64,000 bases of DNA from Myxococcota bacterium (GCA_963169915.1 CAUJEM010000075.1:1-64000), one strand, 5' to 3'. Positions 8,588 to 16,920 are shown, counted from the stretch's first letter. The notes: a model not told the origin generated them from the letters alone. Numbers and translations: made by a program.

Positions 8588-10507
8588 TCACTCCTCCGTG
8601 AGGTAGGTGTACGAGCGCAGCGCCTCTTCGTAGTGCTGCATGAGCAGCCGCATCTGCTGGTTGGTGAGCCCACCGGCGCTGACGGCGCGCTCGGCCTGGC
8701 GCCGCACGGCCTCCACCATCTGCTCGGGATCGTACTGCACGTAGCGCAGCACCTCGTCGATGCTGTCGCCCTTGATCACGTGCTGGATCTTGTAGCGCTC
8801 CTCCTGCGAGAGCGCGACGTGCACGGCGTTCGTGTCGCCGAAGAGGTTGTGCAGGTCCCCCAAGATCTCCTGGTAGGCGCCGTTCAGGAACATCCCCAGG
8901 TAGTAGCTCTCGTCGGACTTGAGGGGATGCACGTCGAGCGTGCGCCGCTCGTCCTCCACGTCGATGAAATGATCGATGATGCCGTCGCTGTCGCAGGTGA
9001 GGTCCGCCAGCCGCGCCGAGACGGTGGGCTCCTCCGCCAGGCGGTGGATGGGCATGATGGGGAAGAGCTGATCGATGGCCCAGATGTCCGGCGCGCTCTG
9101 GAACAGGCTGAAGTTGCAGTAGTAGATGGAGCTGAGCGCCTGCTCCAGATCGTGCAGCTCCTCGGGGACGAAGCGCACGCGCCGCAAGGTGGCCGCGATC
9201 TTCTCCGAGCAGTTCCAGTAGAGGCGCTCCACCTGCGCGCGCTCGCGGAGGCTGAGGTAGCCGTACTTGAACAGGGACTGCGCCTCCTCCTTCGCCTGGC
9301 TGGCGTCGTGCCAGCTCTCCTGCACGTTCTTGGGCAGGATGCCCTGGTACGTCTCATACAGCTCTTGCAAGAGGCGGTGCGCCTGCGGGCTCGGCTCCTT
9401 CGGCTTGCCGAAGCGCACCGTGTTCTCCCCCACCACCTCGAACACCAAGACGGAGTGGTGCGCGGCGATGGCGCGCCCGCTCTCGGTCACCAGCGTGGGG
9501 TGCGGTACCCCCGCCTTGCTGCACGCCTCGCCGATGTGGCTGACCACGTCCATGGCGTACTCCAAGATGGTGTAGTTCTTGGAGGCGTGGAAATCCGTCT
9601 TGCTGCCGTCGTAGTCGATGGCGAGGCCACCGCCCACGTCCAGATAGCCCATCTTGCAGCCCATCTTCGCCAGCTCCACGTAGATGTTGCTGGCCTCCTG
9701 CATGGCATTTTTGATGGGGATGATGCTGGAGATCTGGCTGCCGATGTGAAAGTGAAGGAGCTGGAGGCAGTCCAGCATCTCACACTGCGCCAGCCGATCG
9801 GCCACCTCCACGATCTCCGCGCTGGTGAGCCCGAACTTCGCCCGGTCCCCGGCGCTGGCCTTCCACCGCCCCACGCCCTTGGCGCTGAGCTTGGAGCGCA
9901 CGCCCAAGATGGGGCGGATGCCCGTCTTCTCGGAGGCCTTGAGCACCAGATCCAGCTCCTCCAGGCGCTCCAGCACCACGATGACCGTCTTGCCGAAGCG
10001 CTGGGCGAGCAGCGCCGTCTCGATGTACTTGAGGTCCTTGTAGCCGTTGCAGATGACGAGGCCGCCCACGTCCTGCATGGTGGCGAGCGCGATCAACAGC
10101 TCCGGCTTGCTGCCCGCCTCCAGCCCGAAGGCGAACGGGCGGCCCGCCTCCACGATCTCCTCCACCAGCCGGCGCTGCTGGTTCACCTTCACCGGGAACA
10201 CGCCGCGGTAGATGCCGGTGTACTCATACTCTGCGATGGCCTTCTGGAAGGCCTCGTTGAGGCGCTTGATGCGGTGACGCACGATGTCCGAAAACCGGAT
10301 GAGCAGCGGCAGCGCGAGGCCACGCGCCTTGAGGTGCTCCACCAGCTCGCACAAGTCCAGGCTGACGCCTTGCTCCGGATCCGGGCACACCGCCACGTTG
10401 CCGTTGTCCGCGATGGAAAAATACGGAGCGCCCCAGCCGTCCACTTGGTAGCGGGCGGTGCTCTGCTGGAGGGACCACGCAGGCTCTTTGTCGGTGTCGT
10501 CGTGCAC
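8588..10507 (-). CDS. speA: Biosynthetic arginine decarboxylase
   Basis: 639 residues from GTG 10507, preferred because AGGAG precedes it and the protein then starts close to the conserved WSLQQSTARYQVDGWG; a TTG at 10588 would add 27 residues. It decarboxylates L-arginine to agmatine, the first step of one putrescine/polyamine route, using pyridoxal phosphate. Family marks: VKVNQQRRLVEEI with the PLP lysine at ~107, GLEAGSKPELLIAL, HFHIGSQIS and LDVGGGLAIDYDG, plus the Asp/Cys-containing second-subunit motif near CNFSLFQSAPD. Length agrees with E. coli SpeA (about 630-660). No agmatine-processing gene (speB, aguA) is in the window. It probably forms a single-gene unit. Confidence 0.96.
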   Translation of the reverse strand: MHDDTDKEPAWSLQQSTARYQVDGWGAPYFSIADNGNVAVCPDPEQGVSLDLCELVEHLKARGLALPLLIRFSDIVRHRIKRLNEAFQKAIAEYEYTGIYRGVFPVKVNQQRRLVEEIVEAGRPFAFGLEAGSKPELLIALATMQDVGGLVICNGYKDLKYIETALLAQRFGKTVIVVLERLEELDLVLKASEKTGIRPILGVRSKLSAKGVGRWKASAGDRAKFGLTSAEIVEVADRLAQCEMLDCLQLLHFHIGSQISSIIPIKNAMQEASNIYVELAKMGCKMGYLDVGGGLAIDYDGSKTDFHASKNYTILEYAMDVVSHIGEACSKAGVPHPTLVTESGRAIAAHHSVLVFEVVGENTVRFGKPKEPSPQAHRLLQELYETYQGILPKNVQESWHDASQAKEEAQSLFKYGYLSLRERAQVERLYWNCSEKIAATLRRVRFVPEELHDLEQALSSIYYCNFSLFQSAPDIWAIDQLFPIMPIHRLAEEPTVSARLADLTCDSDGIIDHFIDVEDERRTLDVHPLKSDESYYLGMFLNGAYQEILGDLHNLFGDTNAVHVALSQEERYKIQHVIKGDSIDEVLRYVQYDPEQMVEAVRRQAERAVSAGGLTNQQMRLLMQHYEEALRSYTYLTEE

Positions 10508-10605
10508 GTTCGCTGGGCTCCTCACCGTCGCGCGTGGGGTCTCGGCGCCGGGCGGCGGAAGCAGAGAACAGACGCCGCGGTTTCGCAATCCTTAACTGCG
10601 GGCGG

Positions 10606-11580
10606 CTAGCCAGGTGCCCAGAAGTGGGTAGGTAGCCCACCTCGCTTCCACAGCGACAAGAAGTCCATGGCGAAGGCCACCGTGATGTGGACGAGGAAGC
10701 CGGCGTAGATGCTGCGCGTGCGCATGGCGAGCGAGCCCAGCACCACGCCGGCCACGATGGCCCCGTGCGCCTCCAGGTACGGCTTGCCGTAGTGGATCAT
10801 GCAGTACGGCACCACCATGGCGAAGATGGCGCCGGAGCCGAAGCTGCGCCGGAGCGCGCCCACCATCCAGCCGCGAAAGAAGGCCTCGAGCGCGAAGAAC
10901 TGCAAGAAATAGAGCGCCTCCCAGCTCAGAAAGTCGAACCAGCTCCGGGAGCTGCGCTTGTAAAAGGGGTAGTAGGTGCCGAAATCCGGCTGGTGGGACA
11001 CCAGCAGCATGACGGGCACCACCACCGCCAAGCACAGCCCGTAGATCCACAGGTGGGAGAAGAAGCCGCGCCCCCTGAAGCCTAGATCGAGCAGGCTGTC
11101 CTTGGGGAAGAGCAGCTTCCACAGCGGCAGCGGGACGAGCATGTACCCGCCCACGCGGGCCGTGACCCACCACACGTAGCCGTACAGCTCCCGGTACTTG
11201 TCGACCTTGAGCCACGGCATCGACCCGGCGCTCGCCTTGGCCAGCCACGGCCCCAACACCTGATCGAAGAACTGCCGACCGCCGTAGTACTCCTGCAGCG
11301 TGAGCACCACGGCGGTGATGCACAGCACGGCCGCGGGCCGGTAGTCCACCGTGCCCAGGGCCGCCTGCTCGGCGCGCCCCTGCGCCGCCTCCTCGTCGAG
11401 CTTGCGCCACGTGGGCCGGAAAAACCAGACGATGGGCCAGGCCACGAGCGCCAGGAGCGGCACGGGCAGCAGCGCCTTGAGGGGCGGCCACTCCAGCCAG
11501 CGGCTCACGCTGGCCAGCCAGCCTTCGGGGGCGGGGGGCGCGCCCTTGGCAAGCCCGTGGACCAGCTCCGTCGGCGTCAT
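10606..11580 (-). CDS. CPBP-family intramembrane metalloprotease (CAAX protease-like)
   Basis: 324 residues with about eight hydrophobic segments. The C-terminal third has the three CPBP/Abi motifs: LEAFFRGWMVG (motif 1, usually EExxxR; here the second Glu is Ala), the HYGKP histidine (motif 2) and HITVAFAMD (motif 3). Members are glutamate/histidine intramembrane proteases that process prenylated proteins, bacteriocins or anti-sigma factors; the substrate here is unknown. Start: ATG 11580 overlaps the TGA of gltX by one base (TGATG); a GTG one codon earlier gives a 4-bp overlap. The coupling implies it is translated from the gltX transcript. Confidence 0.88.
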   Translation of the reverse strand: MTPTELVHGLAKGAPPAPEGWLASVSRWLEWPPLKALLPVPLLALVAWPIVWFFRPTWRKLDEEAAQGRAEQAALGTVDYRPAAVLCITAVVLTLQEYYGGRQFFDQVLGPWLAKASAGSMPWLKVDKYRELYGYVWWVTARVGGYMLVPLPLWKLLFPKDSLLDLGFRGRGFFSHLWIYGLCLAVVVPVMLLVSHQPDFGTYYPFYKRSSRSWFDFLSWEALYFLQFFALEAFFRGWMVGALRRSFGSGAIFAMVVPYCMIHYGKPYLEAHGAIVAGVVLGSLAMRTRSIYAGFLVHITVAFAMDFLSLWKRGGLPTHFWAPG

Positions 11581-13016
11581 CACCCGGCCGCGAGCTCAGC
11601 GCCACGCCCGAGCCGCGCGAGCGTGCGCTCCCGCCCCAGCACCGCCATCACGTCGAAGATGGGCGGGGTGGCGGTGCGCCCGGTGAGCGCCACGCGCAGG
11701 GGCTGCGCCGCCAGCTTGACCTCGAGGCCCTGCTCGGCGAGCCGCGCCTCGAGGGCCTCGGCCGTCCAGCGAGGCGCGCCCTCGTACACCTGCCGGAGCT
11801 GCGCGAGCAGCGGCGCGTGCGCGGGGGTGAGGAACTTGGAGCGAGCCTTCTCCTCCACCACGGGGGGCTCCCGGAAGTAGTAGTCGAGGGCCACCGCGGC
11901 CTCCACCAGCGTCCGGGCCCGCTCCCGGATGGTGGGCAACGCCGCGCGGAGGGTGCCCTCCGGCACCTGCTCGTCCGTCAGCCCGTTCTCCGCGAGGAAG
12001 GGCCGTACCCAGGCGGCGTAGTCCTCGTCGCTGGTGAGGCGGGGCTCCTTCAGGTGCTCGAAGGCGACGTCCGAGAACTTCTTCTCGTCGAACTTCCCGT
12101 CGCTGCGGCCACAGCTCTTCCAGTCGAAGGCCTCGATCAGCTCACCCCGCGAGAAAATCTCCTGGTCTCCGTGGGACCAGCCGAAGCGGGCCAGGTAGTT
12201 GAGCACCCCCATGGGCGTCATGCCCCGGGCTGCGTAGTCCATCACGCCCACCGCGGCGTGGCGCTTGCTCAGCTTCTCCCCCTTGGGGCTCAGCATCATG
12301 GGTAGGTGGGCGAAGCGAGGGGGCTCCCAGCCGAGGGCCTCGTAGAGCAGCACCTGCTGGGCGGTGTTGCCGAGGTGATCGCGCCCTCGGCCGACCAGGC
12401 TGATGCGCATGTCGTGGTCATCGGCCACGCACGAAAAATTATAGAGAGGGAAGCCATCCGAGCGCATGAGGACGAAGTCCTGCTGGGCGCTGTTGGGCGT
12501 CTCCACCACCCCGAACACCTCATCCTCGAAGCGCGCGCTGCCCTCCGCCGGGGTGCGGAAGCGGTAGACGAAGGGGCGCCCCTCCAGCCAGTCTGCCGGC
12601 CCCTTGTCCCGCCACCAGCCGGGGTACACGAACTGCGCCTTCGGATCCTGCGCCTTGAGGGCTGCCCTCGCGGCGTCCAGCTCCTCTTTGGTGGCGTAGC
12701 AGCGGTAGGCCTTGCCGGCCTCCACGAGCTCGTCCGCCAGCTGGCGGTAGCGCCCCCGCCGCTCGCTCTGGAAATAGGGGCCGCAGTCCCCCCCCACCTC
12801 GGGCCCCTCGTCCCAGTCTAGCCCGAGCCAGCGCAGGCTCTCCAAGATGGCGCGGACGCTCTCCAGGCTGGAGCGGTCCTGGTCGGTGTCCTCGATCCGT
12901 AAGACGAAGCGCCCCCCCTGCTTTTTTGCCCAGAGCCAGTTGAAGAGGGCCGTTCTTGCCCCGCCAATGTGGAGGTAGCCACTGGGTGAGGGGGCGAAGC
13001 GCAGGCGGGGCGGCAT
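11580..13016 (-). CDS. gltX: Glutamyl-tRNA synthetase
   Basis: 478 residues from ATG 13016, where the class I start MPPRLRFAPSPSGYLHIGG lies; an upstream in-frame extension to 13055 lacks conservation. It charges tRNA-Glu with glutamate in the cytoplasm. The HIGH-type signature is HIGG (residues ~15-18) and the KMSKS-type signature is KLSKRH at ~248. The catalytic Rossmann domain and the C-terminal helical anticodon domain have normal length for bacterial GluRS (465-500). Whether it is discriminating or also charges tRNA-Gln cannot be read from the sequence here. It is followed with a one-base overlap by a CPBP protease gene. Confidence 0.97.
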   Translation of the reverse strand: MPPRLRFAPSPSGYLHIGGARTALFNWLWAKKQGGRFVLRIEDTDQDRSSLESVRAILESLRWLGLDWDEGPEVGGDCGPYFQSERRGRYRQLADELVEAGKAYRCYATKEELDAARAALKAQDPKAQFVYPGWWRDKGPADWLEGRPFVYRFRTPAEGSARFEDEVFGVVETPNSAQQDFVLMRSDGFPLYNFSCVADDHDMRISLVGRGRDHLGNTAQQVLLYEALGWEPPRFAHLPMMLSPKGEKLSKRHAAVGVMDYAARGMTPMGVLNYLARFGWSHGDQEIFSRGELIEAFDWKSCGRSDGKFDEKKFSDVAFEHLKEPRLTSDEDYAAWVRPFLAENGLTDEQVPEGTLRAALPTIRERARTLVEAAVALDYYFREPPVVEEKARSKFLTPAHAPLLAQLRQVYEGAPRWTAEALEARLAEQGLEVKLAAQPLRVALTGRTATPPIFDVMAVLGRERTLARLGRGAELAAG

Positions 13017-13137
13017 GGGGCAGCCCGCGTTACCATGCGTCGCCGCCCGAGTCACCCCGCCGGCAGTGGTTGCATGGCGACGGCAAGGTTGCTAATGACG
13101 CGCTCCCTCGCGCAGCAGGCGAGCCGTGGAGACCCCA

Positions 13138-13581
13138 ATGAAAAAGACCCCGCTAGCTTTGGTGAAAGAGCGCTTCGAGAGCAAGGCGAAGCTGGTTGAG
13201 GCCGTCAGCGCCCTGGCCACGGAGGAGCTGTGGCTCGACCGGGTCAACTCGGTCAAGGGGCTCGCGCGGATCTCGAACGAGAAGCTGCTCAGGCTGCACG
13301 AGCTACTCACCGCCCTCAAGAAGGACTTCGGCTCGCGCGCCAAGCTCATCGCCGCCTCGCTGGAGCTGGAGAAGCGCACCAAGGACACGGGCTACAAGGC
13401 CCGCCTGGAGAGCTACCCCACCCCGCGCCTGTGGGACCACTACTCGAGCGTCAGCCGCGCCGCCAAGCGCGCCGCCAAGAAGGCCGCCGCTCAGCCCACT
13501 GCGGCCAAGCCTGCCGCCAAGGCGAAGACCAGCCGCTCGAAGAAGGCGCAAGCGAAGGTCAAGGCCACCAAGGCCGCCTGA
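13138..13581 (+). CDS. Small protein with Lys/Ala-rich histone-like C-terminal tail
   Basis: 147 residues from ATG 13138, preferred because GGAG sits 6 nt upstream; a GTG at 13126 is in frame. Residues 1-~95 are helical and charged (VKERFESKAKLVEAVSALA, then LLRLHELLTALKKDFGSRAKL). Residues ~108-147 are almost only Lys, Ala, Arg, Pro, Ser and Thr (AAKPAAKAKTSRSKKAQAK), like histone H1/Hc1 or bacterial nucleoid-protein tails that bind DNA or other polyanions. I do not recognise the N-terminal domain. DNA-binding is inferred only from the tail. It reads convergently toward the DUF2505 gene. Confidence 0.8.
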   Translation: MKKTPLALVKERFESKAKLVEAVSALATEELWLDRVNSVKGLARISNEKLLRLHELLTALKKDFGSRAKLIAASLELEKRTKDTGYKARLESYPTPRLWDHYSSVSRAAKRAAKKAAAQPTAAKPAAKAKTSRSKKAQAKVKATKAA

Positions 13582-13663
13582 GCCCCGCTCGCGGCGGCTC
13601 GCGCCGAGGCTGCCTCACACCTCCCGGTGGTGGCACCCTCGGCGCGCTCGCGCCTGGGCTCAG
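13578..13663. terminator. Extended inverted repeat between convergent genes (possible bidirectional terminator)
   Basis: Outer arms CTGAGCCC (13578) and GGGCTCAG (13656-13663) and inner arms CGCGCCGAGG (13600) and CCTCGGCGCG (13637-13646) are perfect complements. They lie between the converging 13138 and 13660 genes and include both stop regions. No T-tract. Confidence 0.4.
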
Positions 13664-14169
13664 CCGCGCTTCTCGGCGAGGAACTGGTTGGTGAAGCGCG
13701 CCGCGGCGCCGTAGCTGGCCTCCAGATCCGCCGCCACGCGCTTCTCCACCAGGCCGCCCACGCCGAAGACGCTGCACTGGATGGTGCACACGAACAGGCG
13801 CTTGCACTGGCCCTCGCCGACGGGTGACGTGCTCATCACGCCCTCAATCTTGGTTTTGTCCGCCATCTTGTTGGGGATGATGCGGATGACGTAGCGGCGC
13901 TGGCCTTTGTAGTAGACGCCCTCCTCTCGGTAGGAGAGCCCCTCCCCCAGCAGCTTCTTCAGCGGGCCTGGCAGATCTCCGAGCTTGGGCGTCACCTCCA
14001 CGGTGCGGCGCACCTCCGTGTCCGTCTCCTCGCTCTTCTTCAGCTCGTGCTTGGGGAAGCCCAGCTCTCCCAAGAACAGGCGGCGGTTGTACTCCGGGTC
14101 AAAGACGACCTCGTTCCAGAACGTGTCCTCGCTGCAGTCGTAGGTGTGCTCGATGCGTACTTCAGCCAT
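13660..14169 (-). CDS. DUF2505 / START-like (SRPBCC fold) protein
   Basis: 169 residues. The N-terminal segment IEHTYDCSEDTFWNEVVFDPEYNRRLF, the central strands (RRTVEVTPKLGDLPGPLKKLL; YVIRIIPNKMADKTKIEG) and the C-terminal helix ending FTNQFLAEKRG fit the DUF2505 group of START/polyketide-cyclase-like domains. This fold makes a hydrophobic cavity that binds lipids or other small ligands; the ligand is unknown. There is no signal peptide, so it is probably cytoplasmic. No Shine-Dalgarno is seen; a TAGCGT hexamer ends 6 nt before the ATG, suggesting a leaderless transcript. It is divergent from ccmB, whose start lies 96 bp away. Confidence 0.8.
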   Translation of the reverse strand: MAEVRIEHTYDCSEDTFWNEVVFDPEYNRRLFLGELGFPKHELKKSEETDTEVRRTVEVTPKLGDLPGPLKKLLGEGLSYREEGVYYKGQRRYVIRIIPNKMADKTKIEGVMSTSPVGEGQCKRLFVCTIQCSVFGVGGLVEKRVAADLEASYGAAARFTNQFLAEKRG

Positions 14170-14175
14170 GCGCCG

Positions 14176-14181
14176 ACGCTA
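14176..14181 (-). promoter_or_regulatory. -10-like hexamer TAGCGT, 6 nt before the start of the DUF2505 gene
   Basis: On the minus strand TAGCGT ends exactly 6 nt before ATG 14169, a spacing that would put the transcription start at or next to the start codon. No clear -35 box. Confidence 0.4.
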
Positions 14182-14265
14182 CCACGGATGCCGGACCTCC
14201 CGAGGCCTCCCCGCGAAACCGCGCCCCGCGTTGCAGCGCCGTGCGTCACCGGGCAGCATGCGCGC

Positions 14266-14988
14266 GTGAGCTCGCCGCCCACCCGCCACCCAGCCCCGCC
14301 GCGCCGGCTCCCCGGCGTGCTCGGGCAGGCCTGGCTCGTGGCGGAGAAAGATCTGAAGATTGAGCTGCGCACCGGGGAGGTGGTCACCACCGCGGGCTTC
14401 TTCGCGCTGCTCGTCGTCGTGCTCGCGTCGCTCAGCTTCTACGGCGGCCCCGCCACGGGGCGCTCGGTGGCGGCGGGCGTCATCTGGCTCAGCGTCGCCT
14501 TCGCGGCGGTGCTCGCCCTCGGGCGGAGCTGGCAGCGCGAGCGCGAAGAGGGCGCGCTCACCGGGCTCATCACCTCGCCGCTGTCGGCGAGCGCCATCTT
14601 CCTGGGCAAGACGCTCGGCATCGGCGCCTTCTTGCTCGTGGTGCAGGCCATCGTGCTGCCGGTGGCCGGGCTGCTCTACGCGCTCGAGCCCGCGGAGGTG
14701 GCGCCCGGGCTCCTGCTCCTCTCGCTGGCGGCCACGCCCGGCATCGCCGCCAGCGGCGCGCTGTTCGGCGCCATGACGGTGCGCACCAGCGCGCGTGATC
14801 TGCTGCTCGCCGTCGTGCTGTTCCCGCTGCTCAGCCCCACCTTACTGTCCGCCGTCGCCGCCACGCGCGCCTTGTTCGACGGCGCGCCACTGGCGGAGCT
14901 CCGCGACTACCTGCAGTTCTTACTCGTCTTCGACGTGCTCTTCGTCACGGGTGGGCTCACCATGTTCGGCGCCTTGGTGGACGGCTGA
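14266..14988 (+). CDS. ccmB: Heme exporter permease CcmB (cytochrome c maturation)
   Basis: 240 residues from GTG 14266; the reading frame extends further upstream but that part lies over the opposite-strand DUF2505 gene. About six membrane segments. The CcmB signature is clear: VAEKDLKIELRTGE near the N-terminus, then ALGRSWQREREEGALTGL, and the C-terminal VLFPLLSPTLLSAVAAT. CcmB is the permease of the CcmAB complex used with CcmC to deliver heme to CcmE for c-type cytochrome assembly. Usual length is about 220. The ATPase CcmA and the other ccm genes are not adjacent, so the gene is detached from its usual cluster. It converges on the oxidoreductase gene with a 9-bp gap. Confidence 0.88.
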   Translation: MSSPPTRHPAPPRRLPGVLGQAWLVAEKDLKIELRTGEVVTTAGFFALLVVVLASLSFYGGPATGRSVAAGVIWLSVAFAAVLALGRSWQREREEGALTGLITSPLSASAIFLGKTLGIGAFLLVVQAIVLPVAGLLYALEPAEVAPGLLLLSLAATPGIAASGALFGAMTVRTSARDLLLAVVLFPLLSPTLLSAVAATRALFDGAPLAELRDYLQFLLVFDVLFVTGGLTMFGALVDG

Positions 14989-15008
14989 GCGGGCGCCTCA
15001 GGCGTCCA
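14978..15008. terminator. Hairpin spanning both stop codons of a convergent pair
   Basis: TGGACGGCTGAG and CTCAGGCGTCCA form a 12-bp stem with one mismatch around the 7-nt loop CGGGCGC. The stem includes the stop codons of ccmB and the facing oxidoreductase gene. Possible bidirectional terminator. Confidence 0.4.
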
Positions 15009-16248
15009 TGAGCAGCGCCCGGGCGACCTCCTCGCCGGACAGCTTGGCGCCTCCGCGCAGGGAGACGCTGCCGGCCAGGTAGACCCCGGGCGCCGCCAAG
15101 CCCCGCGCGTCACGCTCCAGCGTGTAGCCGTGCGCCGGCTCGAAGGACGCGCGCGCGCCGAGCTGCACCGCGAGCTCCAGCGCCGGTGAGGGCGGCGCGT
15201 CCACGGCCACCACCGCGAGCCGGCGTCGCACCCGCCGCTCACCCTCGCGCGCTACCAGCGCCCGCACGCGGCCGAGCCCCCGCGCCTCCACCACCGCGTC
15301 GAGCGCCACGCGCCAGCGCTGGGGCTCCGGCACGAGTGCCGCGAGCTGCTCGGCGTAAGGCCCCTCCCCCACGAGGGCGAGCTTGCCCTCGAGCCGCACC
15401 CCCGCGCGGAGCAGGCCGAGCAGCGCGCGCGCCGACAGCACCCCGGGCAGATCATTGTTGCCGAAGGGCGGCGGCGCGTCGTGCGCACCCGTGGCGAGCA
15501 GCACCCGCCGCGCGCGCAGCTCGAGCGTCCGCTCCTCCCCGACCACGAGGGCGAGCACCCCCGACGTGCCCTCCAAGGGATAGAGCCCCGCCACGGTGTG
15601 ATGCTCGAGCAGCCGAACGCCCAGGCGCCGCAGCGCGTCCACGGTCTCGGCCGCACGCGCCGGCTGCAGCGCGGCGAGCGAGCCTCCGAGCCGCACGCCG
15701 TCGTCCACCAACGCCACCCGGCGCCCCTCGAGCTGGCGCGCGGCGCCGAGGCCTGCGCGCCCACCCCCGACGATGAGCACGTCCACCTCCAGGTGCTCCA
15801 CCGGCAGCGCCGCCGCGGCCTCCTCCGGGAGCCGCCCGAGGCCCGCCACGCGCCGCGCGAACGCCTGCGTCACGGCGCCGAGCCCGCGCACCCCCGCCAT
15901 CAGCCGGTGATGATCCACGCCGTGCGGGAAGAGGAAGTCCGCCGCGCGCAGCAGATCCGCGCCGCGGCTGCCCAGCACGTTCTGGGTCTCCACCTGCTCG
16001 CCACCGCGCGCCGGGCGCAGGCAAGTCATCACGTTGGGGACGCCGTCCACCCGCGCCAGGCAGCCGTCACAGGCCCCGCGCAGGCAGCTCGGGCCGCGCG
16101 GCCGGTGCAGCTTCGGGCTGCGCGCCAACAGCAGTCGATCCGCCGCGAGCAGCGCCACGGCCAAGGGCTCCCCCCGCTCGGCCAGCACCGTCTCCCCGTC
16201 GTGCTCGAAGGCGACGGGGTGCGTCAGGTTCCCACGCGCGAACGCCAC
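14998..16248 (-). CDS. 2Fe-2S / FAD-NAD(P) oxidoreductase (sarcosine-oxidase alpha / opine-HCN dehydrogenase-like)
   Basis: 416 residues from GTG 16248; the frame runs on upstream but there it is antisense to other genes. An N-terminal ferredoxin-like domain has RSPKLHRPRG and a plant-type iron-sulfur pattern CX4CX2CX12C (CLRGACDGC to MTC). A pyridine-nucleotide/FAD domain follows: VDVLIVGGGRAGLGAARQL (FAD dinucleotide site), VLLATGAHDAPPP, and a C-terminal GVYLAGSV. The order matches the first half of sarcosine oxidase alpha and the A/B subunits of opine dehydrogenases and HcnB. The SoxA C-terminal aminomethyltransferase half is absent. No beta-type oxidase partner is nearby, so substrate is unknown. 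Divergent from the phosphoesterase-like gene, 60 bp away. Confidence 0.82.
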   Translation of the reverse strand: MAFARGNLTHPVAFEHDGETVLAERGEPLAVALLAADRLLLARSPKLHRPRGPSCLRGACDGCLARVDGVPNVMTCLRPARGGEQVETQNVLGSRGADLLRAADFLFPHGVDHHRLMAGVRGLGAVTQAFARRVAGLGRLPEEAAAALPVEHLEVDVLIVGGGRAGLGAARQLEGRRVALVDDGVRLGGSLAALQPARAAETVDALRRLGVRLLEHHTVAGLYPLEGTSGVLALVVGEERTLELRARRVLLATGAHDAPPPFGNNDLPGVLSARALLGLLRAGVRLEGKLALVGEGPYAEQLAALVPEPQRWRVALDAVVEARGLGRVRALVAREGERRVRRRLAVVAVDAPPSPALELAVQLGARASFEPAHGYTLERDARGLAAPGVYLAGSVSLRGGAKLSGEEVARALLMDA

Positions 16249-16257
16249 GGTAGACCG

Positions 16258-16292
16258 CAACCTATCACACCTTGTCGGCGGCGCTCCCAATT
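16258..16292 (-). promoter_or_regulatory. Possible sigma-70-like promoter for the oxidoreductase
   Basis: On the minus strand TTGGGA, a 17-nt spacer and TGATAG precede GTG 16248. The overlapping TAGGTT is an alternative -10. This lies in the 60-bp divergent intergenic region. Confidence 0.3.
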
Positions 16293-16296
16293 GCCC

Positions 16297-16302
16297 TATG
16301 CT
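16297..16302 (+). promoter_or_regulatory. -10-like TATGCT placed 6 nt before a start codon
   Basis: TATGCT ends 6 nt before ATG 16309; TTGTCG lies 19 nt upstream of it as a poor -35. No Shine-Dalgarno is present between hexamer and start. Candidate leaderless promoter. Confidence 0.45.
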
Positions 16303-16308
16303 AGCGGG

Positions 16309-16920
16309 ATGCGCCTCGGCCTGCTCGGACCCGCTCACGACCGCGTGGACGCGCTCGAGCGGGGGGCGCGCTTCCTGCTGGAAGAGGTGGGCGTGGAGCG
16401 CGCCGTGTACCTCGGCGTCGATCACGCCCTCGACGCCGTGGTGACGCGCTGGGCCGCGGAGCTGGTGGAGGGGGATCCGGACGAGCGCGCGGTGTGGGCG
16501 CGCGCGGCCGAGCGCTGCGCGCGCGCCAGCGCCCCGGAGATCGATGACTTCCTGGAGCGCGAGCGCCGCCGCCGCGCGCTGGCAGCGCTGGAGTCCCTGG
16601 CGGACGACGCGACGCGCCTCATCGAGCTGCTGGACTCCAAGCTGGTGGTCCTGCTCTTCGACAAAGCCACGCTGGACGAGGAGGACATCTTGCCGGCCAG
16701 CCTGCTCGTGTTCGGCAAGAGCCGGCAGCCGCTCGTCAAGCAGGTGGGCTCGCGCTGGTTCCTGTCGCCCGGCAGCTTCGAGGACTTCGGGCTCATGACG
16801 CTGGAGGACGGCGAGCATGGCATCCACCTGATGCAGTACGACCGCTACTGCCACGAGATCCGCAGCGAGCGCCTGCTGGCGCCGCGGGTCGCTCACCTGA
16901 AGGTCTCGGGCTCCAGCTGA
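16309..16920 (+). CDS. Degenerate YfcE/MJ0936-like phosphoesterase, metal ligands lost
   Basis: 203 residues from ATG 16309. The C-terminal half (ASLLVFGKSRQPLVKQVGSR then WFLSPGSFEDFGLMTLED) follows the YfcE-type calcineurin-like phosphodiesterase pattern GHTHRP..VGG..xxNPGS. The N-terminus (MRLGLLGPAHDRVDALERG) matches GVISDTHGNLEAL. Metal ligands are replaced: SDTH reads GPAH, the GD motif reads GVDH and GHTH reads GKSR. It is therefore probably catalytically inactive and may have a binding or regulatory role. Its stop overlaps the nadD start (TGATG), so the two are translationally coupled, suggesting a link to NAD synthesis. The family assignment is by eye and needs a profile search. Confidence 0.75.
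   Translation: MRLGLLGPAHDRVDALERGARFLLEEVGVERAVYLGVDHALDAVVTRWAAELVEGDPDERAVWARAAERCARASAPEIDDFLERERRRRALAALESLADDATRLIELLDSKLVVLLFDKATLDEEDILPASLLVFGKSRQPLVKQVGSRWFLSPGSFEDFGLMTLEDGEHGIHLMQYDRYCHEIRSERLLAPRVAHLKVSGSS

Noticed and set aside
14047-14265. Upstream in-frame extension of ccmB
   Set aside because: It is antisense to the coding region of the DUF2505 gene and adds residues with no CcmB similarity; GTG 14266 gives the normal length.
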